64,000 nucleotides of DNA from Streptomyces collinus (GCF_031348265.1 NZ_CP133771.1:2728001-2792000); one strand, 5' to 3'. Positions 33,073-42,288 are shown, counted from the first letter of the stretch. Made by a program: numbers and translations. The notes: a model not told the origin generated them from the sequence alone.

Positions 33073-34757
33073 ACAGCGCCGAGTGGCACGCACGGATCGA
33101 GTTACGGGGCCGGGTGGCCGGAGCGGGTTTCCTCGTCACCCCGAGCACGGTACTGACGTGCGCTCATGTCGTGGGCGACGGCGAGGACCTGGCGGTGACC
33201 TTCACCGAGCGGCCCGGCACCCCGGCCGTGTCCGCCCGGGTCGTCGCGCACGGCGGCTGGGCCGGTGGCATCACCGACCCCGGTGACCTGGCCGTGCTGG
33301 AGCTCGACCGGGAGGTGCCGGTCGCCCCGGCCGCGCTGGCCCCGGCCGACGCGGCGCACGGCACGACGGACCGCAAGCTCGTCGTCTACGGCTTCCCGCG
33401 CGGCTTCGACGAGGGCGTCCTCACCGAATGCCGTGTCACGGCATCGCAGTTGATCCGGCGGGAGTGGCTCCAGCTGGAGGCCTGGCACCAGGGCGGCCAG
33501 CCCCTGGCCCCCGGCTTCAGCGGGGCCGCCGTCACCCTGGCCGACACCGGCGAGGTCGTCGGCATGGTCACGGCGGACGCCGGCAGCGGCGAGGTGCGCA
33601 CCGGCCGGATGATGCCCACCCAGGTCATGGCCCGCTACTGGCCGGGCCTGCAGGGCCTGGTCCCGACCTCCGACCACGCCACCGCCGACCGCGCCCGGCT
33701 GCGCGCCCTGGTCGAGAAGGCGGCCCGCGCGGGCGTCGACTGCGAACCGGTGCGGCTGTACACGGCGGCGGCCGACCCGTTCGACCCTCCGCCGCCCGAG
33801 GAGGGGTTCGACTCGCTGTGGTCGGCGGCCCTGTTCGTGCTGTGCGAACTCGACGGCCCGGGCGCCGCCCGCACCGTCGCCCGCTTCGCCGACCGGCTCC
33901 AGGATCTGCTGCACGCCCCGGCCGTGGAGCCGTCGGCCCCGGACTGGTCGCCGATCCTCGTCGAACTCGGGCACAGCGGGGCGGGCGACGGCCTGGTCCG
34001 GGTCGAGGTGTCCGCGTACAGCGAAGGGCGGCGCCACCCCGTCGACTCCGGCACGGTCGAGCAGCACCGGCTGCACGCGTACGTGCAGGAGGGGATCGAG
34101 GCGGCCTTCCGGTATCTGACGCCCGGCGCGGACGAGCTGGTCGCGTTCGCGCTGCCCCGGGACTGGCTGGACTGGCCGGTCGACCGCTGGGAGAGCGCCC
34201 CGGACGACGACACGCCGCTCGGCTGTGTCTACCCGCTGGTCGTCACCGACCACGCCCGCCGCAAAGCCAGCACCCGGCACGTGCTGACCCGGACGTGGAA
34301 GCGCCTGGACTCCTGGCCGGGCGCGCGGATGCACCGGGTGGAGTGCGGTGTGCCGGAGGAGCCCGGGCGGCTGCGGTTGCGGCTGCGGCAGCGCGACGCC
34401 TGCCTCGCCGGGTTCGGCACCGCCCCGGCCGCCGCCCGCACCCGGCCCCACTTCGACACCTCGCTCACCGCACCCGCCCCGGTGATCGTGTGGTCGCGGG
34501 GCGGCTGCGGCTCCGGGCAGGAGGAGTGCGCCGGTGCGGACGGCTGCACCGGCAAGGCGTTCCTCGACGCGCTCGACGCGCACGTCATGGCCGTACCGCC
34601 CGCCGAGCTCCCGCGCCAGGTCCTCGCGCTGCGCGAGGAGGCGCACGCGGAGGAGGACCACTGGGCCCGCGGCATCCAGCTGCTCTGGGACGACCCGCGG
34701 GTCTTCACCGACCCGCACGCCGTCGCCACCGCGCACACGAGGTCGCCGGTGGCCTGA
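33069..34757 (+). CDS. Trypsin-VMAP-C fusion: effector protease of a VMAP ternary conflict system
   Basis: Residues 1-195 of this 562-residue protein are a trypsin-like peptidase with the full triad: His33 (LTCAHVVG), Asp73 (DPGDLAVLELD) and Ser151 (PGFSGAAV). Residues ~200-280 are helical (DRARLRALVEKAARAG; AALFVLCELDGPGAARTVAR), as expected for an effector-associated or VMAP-M region. The remainder is beta-rich, carries Trp-rich loops (WLDWPVDRWES) and ends RGIQLLWDDPRVFTDP, typical of the VMAP C-terminal domain. There is no signal peptide, so the protease is intracellular. It sits between Trypco1 and MoxR genes. Expected role: a suicidal or defensive protease held inactive until the MoxR/vWA partners sense a threat (from family knowledge). 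Confidence 0.82.
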   Translation: MNSAEWHARIELRGRVAGAGFLVTPSTVLTCAHVVGDGEDLAVTFTERPGTPAVSARVVAHGGWAGGITDPGDLAVLELDREVPVAPAALAPADAAHGTTDRKLVVYGFPRGFDEGVLTECRVTASQLIRREWLQLEAWHQGGQPLAPGFSGAAVTLADTGEVVGMVTADAGSGEVRTGRMMPTQVMARYWPGLQGLVPTSDHATADRARLRALVEKAARAGVDCEPVRLYTAAADPFDPPPPEEGFDSLWSAALFVLCELDGPGAARTVARFADRLQDLLHAPAVEPSAPDWSPILVELGHSGAGDGLVRVEVSAYSEGRRHPVDSGTVEQHRLHAYVQEGIEAAFRYLTPGADELVAFALPRDWLDWPVDRWESAPDDDTPLGCVYPLVVTDHARRKASTRHVLTRTWKRLDSWPGARMHRVECGVPEEPGRLRLRLRQRDACLAGFGTAPAAARTRPHFDTSLTAPAPVIVWSRGGCGSGQEECAGADGCTGKAFLDALDAHVMAVPPAELPRQVLALREEAHAEEDHWARGIQLLWDDPRVFTDPHAVATAHTRSPVA

Positions 34758-34822
34758 CACCACCCGCAGGCGACGCGCCACGAGAGACACCCGCACGAAA
34801 ACGGAGAGCGAGACCACTCCCC

Positions 34823-35830
34823 ATGCCGCACTGGTCCGTCTACACCGGCCGGAACGAGCCGCACGACGGCATCGACGACCTGCCCGCCCCGCCGCCCTGG
34901 CGCGCCTTCGACGGCGGGCCGGCCCTGCCGCCGCCGCACGACGGCGACGACGCGACGGCCGTCTCCCCCGACCGTGTGCACCGGGCGAAGTCGTACGTCG
35001 CCGGCGAGGAGAGCGTCCGGCTCGTCAACGCCGCGCTCTGCCTGCGCCGCCCCCTGCTCGTCACCGGCCCGCCCGGCACCGGCAAGTCGTCCCTCGCCTA
35101 CGCGGTGGCGCGGGAGCTCCGGCTCGGCCCGGTGCTGCGCTGGAACATCACCAGCCGCAGCTCGCTGGCGGACGGCCTCTACCAGTACGACCCGCTGTCC
35201 CGGCTGTACGCGGCCCGGGATGCGCGGGAGGAACGGGGCGGTGTCGAGGACCACCTGCGTCTCGGCCCGCTCGGCACGGCCCTGCTCCCCTACGACCGGC
35301 CCCGCGCCCTGCTCGTCGACGAGATCGACAAGAGCGACCTGGACCTGCCGAACGACCTGCTGAACGTTCTGGAGGAGGGCCAGTACGAGATCCCGGAACT
35401 GGTGCGTACCGCCCGGCACTCCGGCGACGGCGCGGCCGAGGTGCTCGCCGACGGCACGGACACGCCGGTGACCGTGCGCCGCGGCCGGGTCCGCTGCCGG
35501 GCGTTTCCGTTCGTCGTGCTGACCAGCAACGGGGAGCGCGAGTTCCCGCCCGCCTTCCTGCGCCGCTGCGTCCGGCTGAAGCTGCGCCGCCCCGGCCGGG
35601 ACCAGCTCACCCATATCGTCCGGGCCCATCTGGACACTCCGAGCGGGGACGCGGACCGTCTGATCACCCGCTTCCTGGAGCGGGCGTCCGGCGGCGAACT
35701 GGCCACCGACCAGCTGCTGAACGCCCTCTACCTCACCGGAGTGGCGGGCCTGGACGCCGAGTCCCGCGACGATCTCGCCGAGCAGCTGATGCCGTACCTC
35801 AGCGCGGCGGCCGACGGCGATGGCTTCTGA
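34823..35830 (+). CDS. MoxR-family AAA+ ATPase of the VMAP system
   Basis: This 335-residue protein has Walker A GPPGTGKSS (82-90), Walker B ALLVDEIDKSD (162-172), sensor 1 VVLTSNGERE (Asn236) and an Arg-finger-like FLRRCVRLKLRRP. The insert RLYAARDAREERGGVEDHLR and the YEIPELVRTA loop are typical of MoxR ATPases, which remodel vWA-domain partners. The ATG at 34823 has only a distant GGAG. It ends 11 bp inside the vWA-like gene, so MoxR and vWA proteins are made together. Within the system it is the NTP-dependent switch between sensor and trypsin-VMAP effector (inference from the family). Confidence 0.9.
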   Translation: MPHWSVYTGRNEPHDGIDDLPAPPPWRAFDGGPALPPPHDGDDATAVSPDRVHRAKSYVAGEESVRLVNAALCLRRPLLVTGPPGTGKSSLAYAVARELRLGPVLRWNITSRSSLADGLYQYDPLSRLYAARDAREERGGVEDHLRLGPLGTALLPYDRPRALLVDEIDKSDLDLPNDLLNVLEEGQYEIPELVRTARHSGDGAAEVLADGTDTPVTVRRGRVRCRAFPFVVLTSNGEREFPPAFLRRCVRLKLRRPGRDQLTHIVRAHLDTPSGDADRLITRFLERASGGELATDQLLNALYLTGVAGLDAESRDDLAEQLMPYLSAAADGDGF

Positions 35831-38800
35831 CGGCGGACCCGGGCCGTCTCCGGTCGCCCGGCTGCAGGCGGCCCTGTCGGCGGCGGGGGCCGCGCCGACC
35901 CCGCGGGAGATCGCCGAACTGCTGTGGCTGGCTGGTCAGTTGGACCGGCCGTCCGGCGAGCCCCGGACAGGCCGGCCGACCGCTCCGGAGGCTCCCGTCA
36001 CCGCGGGAGCGGCAACAGGCCCGGAGGAGCCGGCCGCCCCCGAAGCACCGCAGACCGCCGAGCCTTCCGCCCTGGCCGGCCCGGGCCGCGTCCCGCTCCG
36101 CCTCCCCGCGCCGCGCTCCCCGGACCGCCCCGGCCACCACTCCGGCGGCGGATCGCCCCTCCTCGCGCCCGCGCCCCCGATGCTGCCCCACCCCCTCGCG
36201 CTCCAGCGCGCCCTGCGCCCGCTCCAGCGCAAGGTGCCCTCCCCGCATCTGCGCCTCCTCGACGAACGGGCGACGGCCGACCGGATCGCGCGGCTCGGCG
36301 CCCACCCGGACGTGTGGTTCCCCGTGCTGCGGCCGGCGCCCGACCGCTGGCTGCGCCTGAACCTCGTGCACGACACCGGCCCCACCATGCCGGTCTGGCG
36401 CCCCCTGGTGAGCGAACTGCACACGGCGCTCGCCCAGTCGGGCATCTTCCGCACGGTCACCCTGCACCCCGCCACGCCCGACGGCCGCGCCCGCCAGGTC
36501 CCCGTCCTCGACGACGGCCGCACGGCCACCCTCGTCGTCAGCGACTGCATGGGCCCGCAGTGGCGCCCGGGCGAGGCGGGCGAGCGCTGGTACCGCACCC
36601 TGCGGCAGTGGGCCCACCGCATGCCGCTCGCCGTGGTCCAGCCCCTCCCCGAACACCTGTGGGCCGGCACGGCGTTGCCCGCCGAGCCGGGCCTGCTGAC
36701 GTCCCCGTCCACCGCGGCCCCCTCGGCGGCCCTCGCGTTCACCCCGTACGACGCGACGTCAGCGGCCCCGGACCGGGCCCTGCCGCTGCCGGTCCTGGAA
36801 CCGGGCGCCCCCTGGCTCGCCCACTGGGCGGCCCTGCTCGCCGACCCGGGCGGCGCCCGGACACCGGGCGCGGTGGCCTGGCTGCCGCCCGCACCCGCAC
36901 CGCCCGCCGAGCCCACCCCCGACATCACCACCGCCTCCCCCGAGGACCTGGTCCTGCGCTTTCGCGCGACGGCGTCCCCGGAGGCCTTCCGCCTCGCCGG
37001 GCATCTCGCGCTGGCGGTCCCCTCGGTGCCGGTGATGCGCCTCGTCCAGCGCACCCTGGAGCGCGACCCGCGCCCCCAGCACCTGGCCGAGGTCATCCTC
37101 AGCGGCATGCTCACCTCCGCGCCCGGCCCGCCCGGCTCCTACGCGTTCCGGCCCGGCGTACGGGAGTTGCTGCTGCGCTCCCTGCCCCGCACGGCCCGCG
37201 GCCGGACCCGGGAGTTCCTCGAACGGGTCGGGGGTCTGATCGACGAGCGGGCGGGGTTCGCGGCCGGGGAGTTCCGGGCCGAGACGGACGGCGGGAAGGG
37301 CGATGCGGGTCCGGCGTTCGCGACGGTCAGCGAGGAGACCGTGCGGCGACTCGGCGGAGAGACGCTGTTCGCGGGACGGTACCGGCTGACCGGGCGGCGC
37401 GACGGGGAAGGGCGCGTGTCCCGGGCCGTGGACGTCCGCACCGGCCGGCAGGTGATCGTGCGCCGGTACCGTGAGCAGCCCGCCCCGCAGGAACGGTTCC
37501 TGAACGAGGCGCGGGCCCTGGCCGGGGTCGACGATCCGCATGTGGTGAAGGTGCTCGACTTCGGGGTGGAAAGCGACGCGCCCTACCTGGTGACGGAGTT
37601 CGTGGACGGCCTGACGGTCTCCGAAGTGCTCTCGGGCATCACCTTCCCCGCCTTCGCCCGCCTGGTGTGCCAGGGCATGGCGGGGCTGGAGGCCCTGCAC
37701 GCGCGCGGTCTGGCGCGCGGGGAGCGCGGGCCGGACGGCCTGCTGCTACGCCCCGACGGCACGGTGCTGCTCAGCCGCGTCACCCTGGGCGAGGAGTCCC
37801 GGAACAAGGCCCCCGAGGCGGACGTCGCGGAGTTCCGGTGGCTGCTCAAGCAGCTGGTCGCCGGCACCCATGTGCCCGCCGAGCACCGGGAACTGCTCGA
37901 ACTGATCGACCGGCACGAGCTGCGGGAAGCCGCCGCGTACGCCGCCCGCCTGCCCGCGGGGTGGCCACCGCCGCGCTCCTTCGCCCTGCTCGGCCCCCTG
38001 CGCATCAGCGCCGGCCCGGAGCCCGTGGCACCCCCCTCCCCCGAGGCCCGGGCGCTGCTGTGCATGCTGCTCCTCCGGCACGGCCGGCGCGTGCCCCACT
38101 CCGAACTGGCCCGCGGGCTGTGGGAGGAACCCCTGCCGGAGAGCGAGGCCGCCCACCGCCTCGACGCCCTGGCGGCGGAGGTCCGGCAGGTGCTGCCGGA
38201 CGGCGGCCTCGTCGCGTTCTCCGACTCGTACGCCCTGCACGTGCCGGACCTGTACGTCGACGTGCTGCACTGCGAAGAACTCCTCAGCGACCGAATGCGC
38301 GGCAGCACCGACCTCCGGCGGGTCCTCGGCCTCTGGTACGGCGACCCGCTCGACGGCGTCCCGGGTCCCGCAGCCGCGGCCACCCGGGACCGCCTGCGCG
38401 CGCTGCTGGAGAGGCTCCGGAAAGCCGTCGGTGACACCCAGGAGGCCGCCGCCCCCACGATCCTCTTCGAGGCCGACGACCTCACCGGCCACCCCGAGGC
38501 CCGCATCACCCTCGAATACGCGGTGCACGAGATGCTCTCCCGCGGCGCGCTCGCCCCCCACCAGTTCGACGTGCGCGTCCGCAGCGGCGGCTACGACGTC
38601 CACACCGAACCCGGTACCTACCTCCTCCCCGTCCTGGCCGCCGTCCTGCGCGGCCTGCCCGAGGTCCTCACCGGGCTCGTGGACCCGCCGCCCCTCACCG
38701 TCACGTTCTGGGACCGGCCGGCCCCGCCGCCCGAGCCGCCGCGCGTGCCCGCCGACATCCAGGTGATCGTCTCCCCGGACCTGTACGAGCAGTTCGCCGC

Positions 38801-40109
38801 CAGCTCGGCCGCCCAGGGCCCCCAGCGCTTCCAGCCCCTCTTCCAGGACGGCGCCACCGACACTCCGCCCGTCGCCTGGTACTGCCCGCTGTCCCCCGCC
38901 ACGGCCCCGGAGCCCGGGGCCCGCGACCTGGTGCAGGGCCCCTTCATCACCCGCGACCTGCGCCGGCTCGGCATACCGGCCCCGGGCCGCACGGCCGTCG
39001 TCCACACCCGGCCCGACGGCCCGCTGACCCTCCTCAACCCGGCCCGGCCGCACGGCGGCCGGCCGCCGGGGCTCGTGACGTACTACGAGGTGGACCTCAC
39101 CACGCACCAGTCCCACCACCGGGTCTCCCTGCCCAGTTCGGGCAAGGGCGCCTTCGCCGCCGCGGTCGAGCTGGCCTGGCACGTGGAGGACCCCGTGGCG
39201 TTCGTGCGGGCCGAGACCGGCCGGGTGTCCGAGGTGCTGCTCGGCCACCTGCTGGAGGAGGCGGCCCGCATCACCCGGAGGCATCCGCTGCGCCGGGCGG
39301 GTGCCGCCCAGCGCGCGGTCAGCGCCGCGCTGCGCCACTGGCCGGTGCCCGGGCTGTCGGTGACGGCGTCGGTGCAACTGGACCGGGAGGGCGCGACCCT
39401 GCCCGAACCGCAGGGCGCCGCTGCCTCCCAGCTCCCGCTGCCGCGGCTCCTCGGCGAGGCCGAGACGGTCCTGGTCGGTTTCGACGGCCCGATGGCCCGC
39501 CTGTTCTCGGCGAGCACCGCGCGCGAGGCCGTGCTCGGCCTGCTCGCCCTGGCCGACGAGCACCGCGCCCCGGGGCAGGCCCTGCCCGGCGCGGTGCGGG
39601 AGACGTTCGCCCATCCGCTGGACGTGCTCCGCGCCTTCGCGCAGGACCCGCTCGGGCCGCTGTTGCGCGAACGCCTGGACGAGATCGAACTCCGGGCGGT
39701 GCCGCACGCCCCGGCGACGCACAACTCCGCGCCCCTGGTCCGCACCCTGCACGCCTCCGGCCGCCGCGTCTGTGTGATCACGGACGTCTGCGCCGAGGCC
39801 GTACCCCGATACCTGCGGCCCTACGGCGCCCTGCCCCTGGCCGGCGTCCACGGACGCGCCGAGGACCTGGCCCTGCTCACCCCGCACCCGGACTGCATGC
39901 TGCGCGCCCTCGACGCCTGCGACGGGTCGGCCGCGACGGGCCTGGTGATCGGTTCCACGGTCGCCGAGCTGGCCGCCGCCCAGCGGGCCGGGCTGCGCTT
40001 CGTCGGCCTCGCCCGCAACGCCACCACCGAGCGGCAGCTGCGCGAGGCCGGCTGCGAAACCACGGTGACGTCCCTCGCGCCGCTGCTGGAGGCCGCACGC
40101 TCGCTGTGA
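35820..40109 (+). CDS. SAV_2336-type vWA-like protein with pseudokinase, SARP-like wHTH and decayed HAD domains (1,429 residues)
   Basis: Order of parts: a disordered Pro/Ala-rich stretch (40-130); a vWA-like domain with a divergent MIDAS DTGPT (185-189) and VVSDCMGPQW (239-248). A kinase fold follows (~519-690) with Arg548 in place of the VAIK Lys, RGE (633-635) for HRD and SRV (652-654) for DFG, hence a pseudokinase; Glu563 of helix C is kept. Then comes a SARP/BTAD-like winged helix (718-870), an unassigned region, a band-7-like stretch (~1085-1190, AAVELAWHVEDPVAFV) and a HAD fold (1214-1429). In the HAD fold the nucleophile Asp is Gly1220, the Lys of KPHPD is Thr1354 and GDSxxD reads GSTVAE (1378-1383). 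It is the vWA partner of the MoxR ATPase. Confidence 0.8.
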   Translation: MASDGGPGPSPVARLQAALSAAGAAPTPREIAELLWLAGQLDRPSGEPRTGRPTAPEAPVTAGAATGPEEPAAPEAPQTAEPSALAGPGRVPLRLPAPRSPDRPGHHSGGGSPLLAPAPPMLPHPLALQRALRPLQRKVPSPHLRLLDERATADRIARLGAHPDVWFPVLRPAPDRWLRLNLVHDTGPTMPVWRPLVSELHTALAQSGIFRTVTLHPATPDGRARQVPVLDDGRTATLVVSDCMGPQWRPGEAGERWYRTLRQWAHRMPLAVVQPLPEHLWAGTALPAEPGLLTSPSTAAPSAALAFTPYDATSAAPDRALPLPVLEPGAPWLAHWAALLADPGGARTPGAVAWLPPAPAPPAEPTPDITTASPEDLVLRFRATASPEAFRLAGHLALAVPSVPVMRLVQRTLERDPRPQHLAEVILSGMLTSAPGPPGSYAFRPGVRELLLRSLPRTARGRTREFLERVGGLIDERAGFAAGEFRAETDGGKGDAGPAFATVSEETVRRLGGETLFAGRYRLTGRRDGEGRVSRAVDVRTGRQVIVRRYREQPAPQERFLNEARALAGVDDPHVVKVLDFGVESDAPYLVTEFVDGLTVSEVLSGITFPAFARLVCQGMAGLEALHARGLARGERGPDGLLLRPDGTVLLSRVTLGEESRNKAPEADVAEFRWLLKQLVAGTHVPAEHRELLELIDRHELREAAAYAARLPAGWPPPRSFALLGPLRISAGPEPVAPPSPEARALLCMLLLRHGRRVPHSELARGLWEEPLPESEAAHRLDALAAEVRQVLPDGGLVAFSDSYALHVPDLYVDVLHCEELLSDRMRGSTDLRRVLGLWYGDPLDGVPGPAAAATRDRLRALLERLRKAVGDTQEAAAPTILFEADDLTGHPEARITLEYAVHEMLSRGALAPHQFDVRVRSGGYDVHTEPGTYLLPVLAAVLRGLPEVLTGLVDPPPLTVTFWDRPAPPPEPPRVPADIQVIVSPDLYEQFAASSAAQGPQRFQPLFQDGATDTPPVAWYCPLSPATAPEPGARDLVQGPFITRDLRRLGIPAPGRTAVVHTRPDGPLTLLNPARPHGGRPPGLVTYYEVDLTTHQSHHRVSLPSSGKGAFAAAVELAWHVEDPVAFVRAETGRVSEVLLGHLLEEAARITRRHPLRRAGAAQRAVSAALRHWPVPGLSVTASVQLDREGATLPEPQGAAASQLPLPRLLGEAETVLVGFDGPMARLFSASTAREAVLGLLALADEHRAPGQALPGAVRETFAHPLDVLRAFAQDPLGPLLRERLDEIELRAVPHAPATHNSAPLVRTLHASGRRVCVITDVCAEAVPRYLRPYGALPLAGVHGRAEDLALLTPHPDCMLRALDACDGSAATGLVIGSTVAELAAAQRAGLRFVGLARNATTERQLREAGCETTVTSLAPLLEAARSL

Positions 40110-40115
40110 CCGAAC

Positions 40116-40134
40116 GCCGAACCGCCCGTTCGGC
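40116..40134 (+). terminator. Terminator of the VMAP operon
   Basis: GCCGAAC (40116-40122) pairs perfectly with GTTCGGC (40128-40134) around CGCCC, seven bases after the stop at 40109. A second GC-rich hairpin, GGCGGC/GCCGCC (40161-40175), follows. Together they separate the conflict operon from mbl. Confidence 0.7.
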
Positions 40135-40278
40135 GGCGCCCCGCCCGGCCCCCCAGGAAAGGCGGCCCGGCCGCCTCCCGCGCACGATGCGAAGGAGGCC
40201 CGCCGCCCGGCGGACCCACGTCTGCGAGGCCCGCCACCTGGCGGCCCCCCACGGTCTGTGCTCTCGGGAGGACCTGCC

Positions 40279-41316
40279 ATGACCGCCAGTCTGGAGCAGT
40301 TGCGCCGCTGCCACTTCGCCGTCGACCTGGGGGCGGCCCGCACACGCGTCTACGTCAAGGGCACCGGGCTCGTCGTCGACCAGCCGTCCGCCGCCGCCGT
40401 GAACACCCGCACCGGCGCGCTGATCGCGGTCGGTGAGCTCGCCGAGAAGATGACGGGCCGCACCCCGCACTACATCCGGGTGGTCCGGCCGGTCTCCGGC
40501 GGCACCGTGGTCGACATCGAGATGGCGCAGCGCATGCTGCGGCACCTGCTCGGTGACAAGATGCGCCGCGCGCTGCGCCGCAAGCCGATCCTGCGCGCCG
40601 CGGCCTGCACCCCGCACGACGCCGACCCGCTGGCCCAGCGCGCCGCGATCGAGACGCTGGTCGGTCTCGGGGTGCGCAAGGTGGAGCTGGTCGACACGCT
40701 GATCGCCGCCGCCATCGGCTGCGGGCTGCCCGTGGAGCAGCCCGAGGCCACGATGATCATGGTGTGCGGGGCGGCGGCCACGCAGGTGGCCGTGCTGTCC
40801 CTCGGCTCGATCGTCACGGCCGAGCGCCTCCCGGTGGGCGGCGAGGCCGTCGATCAGGCGATCGTGCAGCACCTGCGTCACGAGCACGAGCTGATTCTGC
40901 CGAGCCAGTCGGTGCGGCCCCTGCAACTGGCCCTGTCGGGCAACGGCCTCACCGCGCAGGGCCCGGCCTGCACGGAGATCCACGGCCGGGACGTCGCCAC
41001 GGGCCTGGCCCGGTCCGTCCAGGTCGACACCGCGGCCGTCCGGGACGCCATCCAGGCGCCGCTCACCGCGATCCTGGACGGCATCGGCAAGGTGCTGCGG
41101 GCCTGCCCGCCCGATCTGGTCGCCGACCTGGCCGACCGGGGGATCATGATGGTCGGCGGCAGTGCCCTGCTGCCGGGCCTGGACCAGATGCTGCGGCAGG
41201 CCACCGGCATGCCGGTGCACATCGCCGAGCGCCCGGACGTGTGCGCCGTGCAGGGGCTCGGCGCGATGCTGGAGGGCAGGATCACGCCGCTGGCGCTGGA
41301 CCCGCTGGGCACCTGA
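40279..41316 (+). CDS. mbl: MreB-like actin homologue Mbl
   Basis: This 345-residue actin-fold protein has the phosphate-1 motif FAVDLGAARTRVYVKG, TVVDIEMAQRMLRHLL, the phosphate-2 region MIMVCGAAATQVAVLSLGSIV and the adenosine motif GIMMVGGSALLPGLDQML. Compared with MreB it is divergent (CGAAATQ instead of DIGGGTT), as expected for the Streptomyces Mbl paralogue, which I associate with SCO2451 in the same neighbourhood. In Streptomyces, MreB-type proteins act in spore-wall synthesis rather than rod elongation. CGGGAGGACC precedes the ATG. It stands alone behind a terminator region and ends convergently with the MEDS kinase gene. Confidence 0.85.
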   Translation: MTASLEQLRRCHFAVDLGAARTRVYVKGTGLVVDQPSAAAVNTRTGALIAVGELAEKMTGRTPHYIRVVRPVSGGTVVDIEMAQRMLRHLLGDKMRRALRRKPILRAAACTPHDADPLAQRAAIETLVGLGVRKVELVDTLIAAAIGCGLPVEQPEATMIMVCGAAATQVAVLSLGSIVTAERLPVGGEAVDQAIVQHLRHEHELILPSQSVRPLQLALSGNGLTAQGPACTEIHGRDVATGLARSVQVDTAAVRDAIQAPLTAILDGIGKVLRACPPDLVADLADRGIMMVGGSALLPGLDQMLRQATGMPVHIAERPDVCAVQGLGAMLEGRITPLALDPLGT

Positions 41317-41334
41317 ACGTCAGTGAGGCGCCGG

Positions 41335-42288
41335 TCAGCGGGCGAACCAGCAGCGCACGGTCGTCCCGCTGTCGCTCCGGTGCAGCCGCACCAGGTCGGC
41401 GATCAGGTTGACCAGCAGGATCCCGCGGCCGCCGCGCTGGTCGCGGGGTACGGGCCGGCGTCCGGCCAGGGCGTCCGCGAGGTGCCCCTCGTCGCGGACC
41501 TCGCACACCACGTACCCGTCCTCGGCCCACACCCGCAGCACGCCCGAACCGCCGCCGTGCACCACGCTGTTGGTGGTGAGTTCGGCCGTGGCGAGGGCCA
41601 GGTCGTCCAGCTTCACACCGACGAGGCCGAGCCGCGCGCCCTCCCCGACGGCCACGTGCCGGGCGTGGGGCAGGGAGTCGGAGTCGAAGGCGAACGACAG
41701 CGCTTCCGGCACGGGCGGCAGCGGCTCGTTGTAGCGGGCGACGACGCCCTCGGGGGCGTACGCGTCGCTGCGCTGCTCGGCGCGGGAGCCGGGGTGGATG
41801 ACGGTCGGGTGGGTGGCGTAGGCGTCGGCGACGACGTGCTCGGGCAGCTGCTCGACGTCGTACGGGCACAGGATCGTCGCCGTACGGCCCCGGAAGGCGG
41901 CGTTGATGAGCGCCTCGTGCTGGGCGCAGGCCGGGTACTCGGTGTCGGAGCGGCCGGCCCAGATCGGCTCGCCGATGATGCGTACCCGGCGGCCGGCCGG
42001 CTGGGCGTCGGCGAAGGCACGCAGCACGCCGGGGATGATCCGCCCGGGGTTGCGTCCGGCCTCGCGCATGTCCAGGAGCCGCACGGCGGCGGCGGCGTCG
42101 CCCAGCGCGTCCCGGATCAGGGCGAGGTTCTTGCCGGGCACGGCGACGGCCACGGGTTCTCCGGCTTCCAGCCCCTCGCGTACGAAGGGGAGGGTGCCGT
42201 CGAGGTAGTCCTGCTCGTCCCGGTAGAAGAGCGCGGGGTGGACGAAGGGGTCGAGGGGCCCGAAGGGCTCGGTGACCGTGCTGGTCAT
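41335..42288 (-). CDS. MEDS-domain anti-sigma-factor-type kinase (HATPase_c_2)
   Basis: Residues 1-165 of this 317-residue protein are a MEDS sensor domain (PFVHPALFYRDEQDYLDGTL, then VREGLEAGEPVAVAVPGKN and MREAGRNPGRIIPGVLRAF). Residues ~190-317 are an RsbW-like ATPase: DLALATAELTTNSVVHGGGS holds the N-box Asn, and VRDEGHLAD and GGRGILLVNLIAD give the G boxes. The start at 42288 overlaps the STAS gene's stop (ATGA). A kinase of this type phosphorylates a STAS antagonist and/or binds a sigma factor; the coupled STAS protein is the natural partner. MEDS domains bind hydrocarbon or redox-type ligands in methanogen sensors; the ligand here is unknown. Confidence 0.88.
   Translation of the reverse strand: MTSTVTEPFGPLDPFVHPALFYRDEQDYLDGTLPFVREGLEAGEPVAVAVPGKNLALIRDALGDAAAAVRLLDMREAGRNPGRIIPGVLRAFADAQPAGRRVRIIGEPIWAGRSDTEYPACAQHEALINAAFRGRTATILCPYDVEQLPEHVVADAYATHPTVIHPGSRAEQRSDAYAPEGVVARYNEPLPPVPEALSFAFDSDSLPHARHVAVGEGARLGLVGVKLDDLALATAELTTNSVVHGGGSGVLRVWAEDGYVVCEVRDEGHLADALAGRRPVPRDQRGGRGILLVNLIADLVRLHRSDSGTTVRCWFAR

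Noticed and set aside
37746..40343. 865-codon minus-strand frame opposite the SAV_2336-type gene
   Set aside because: Shadow frame without motifs; it also crosses the terminator and the mbl start.
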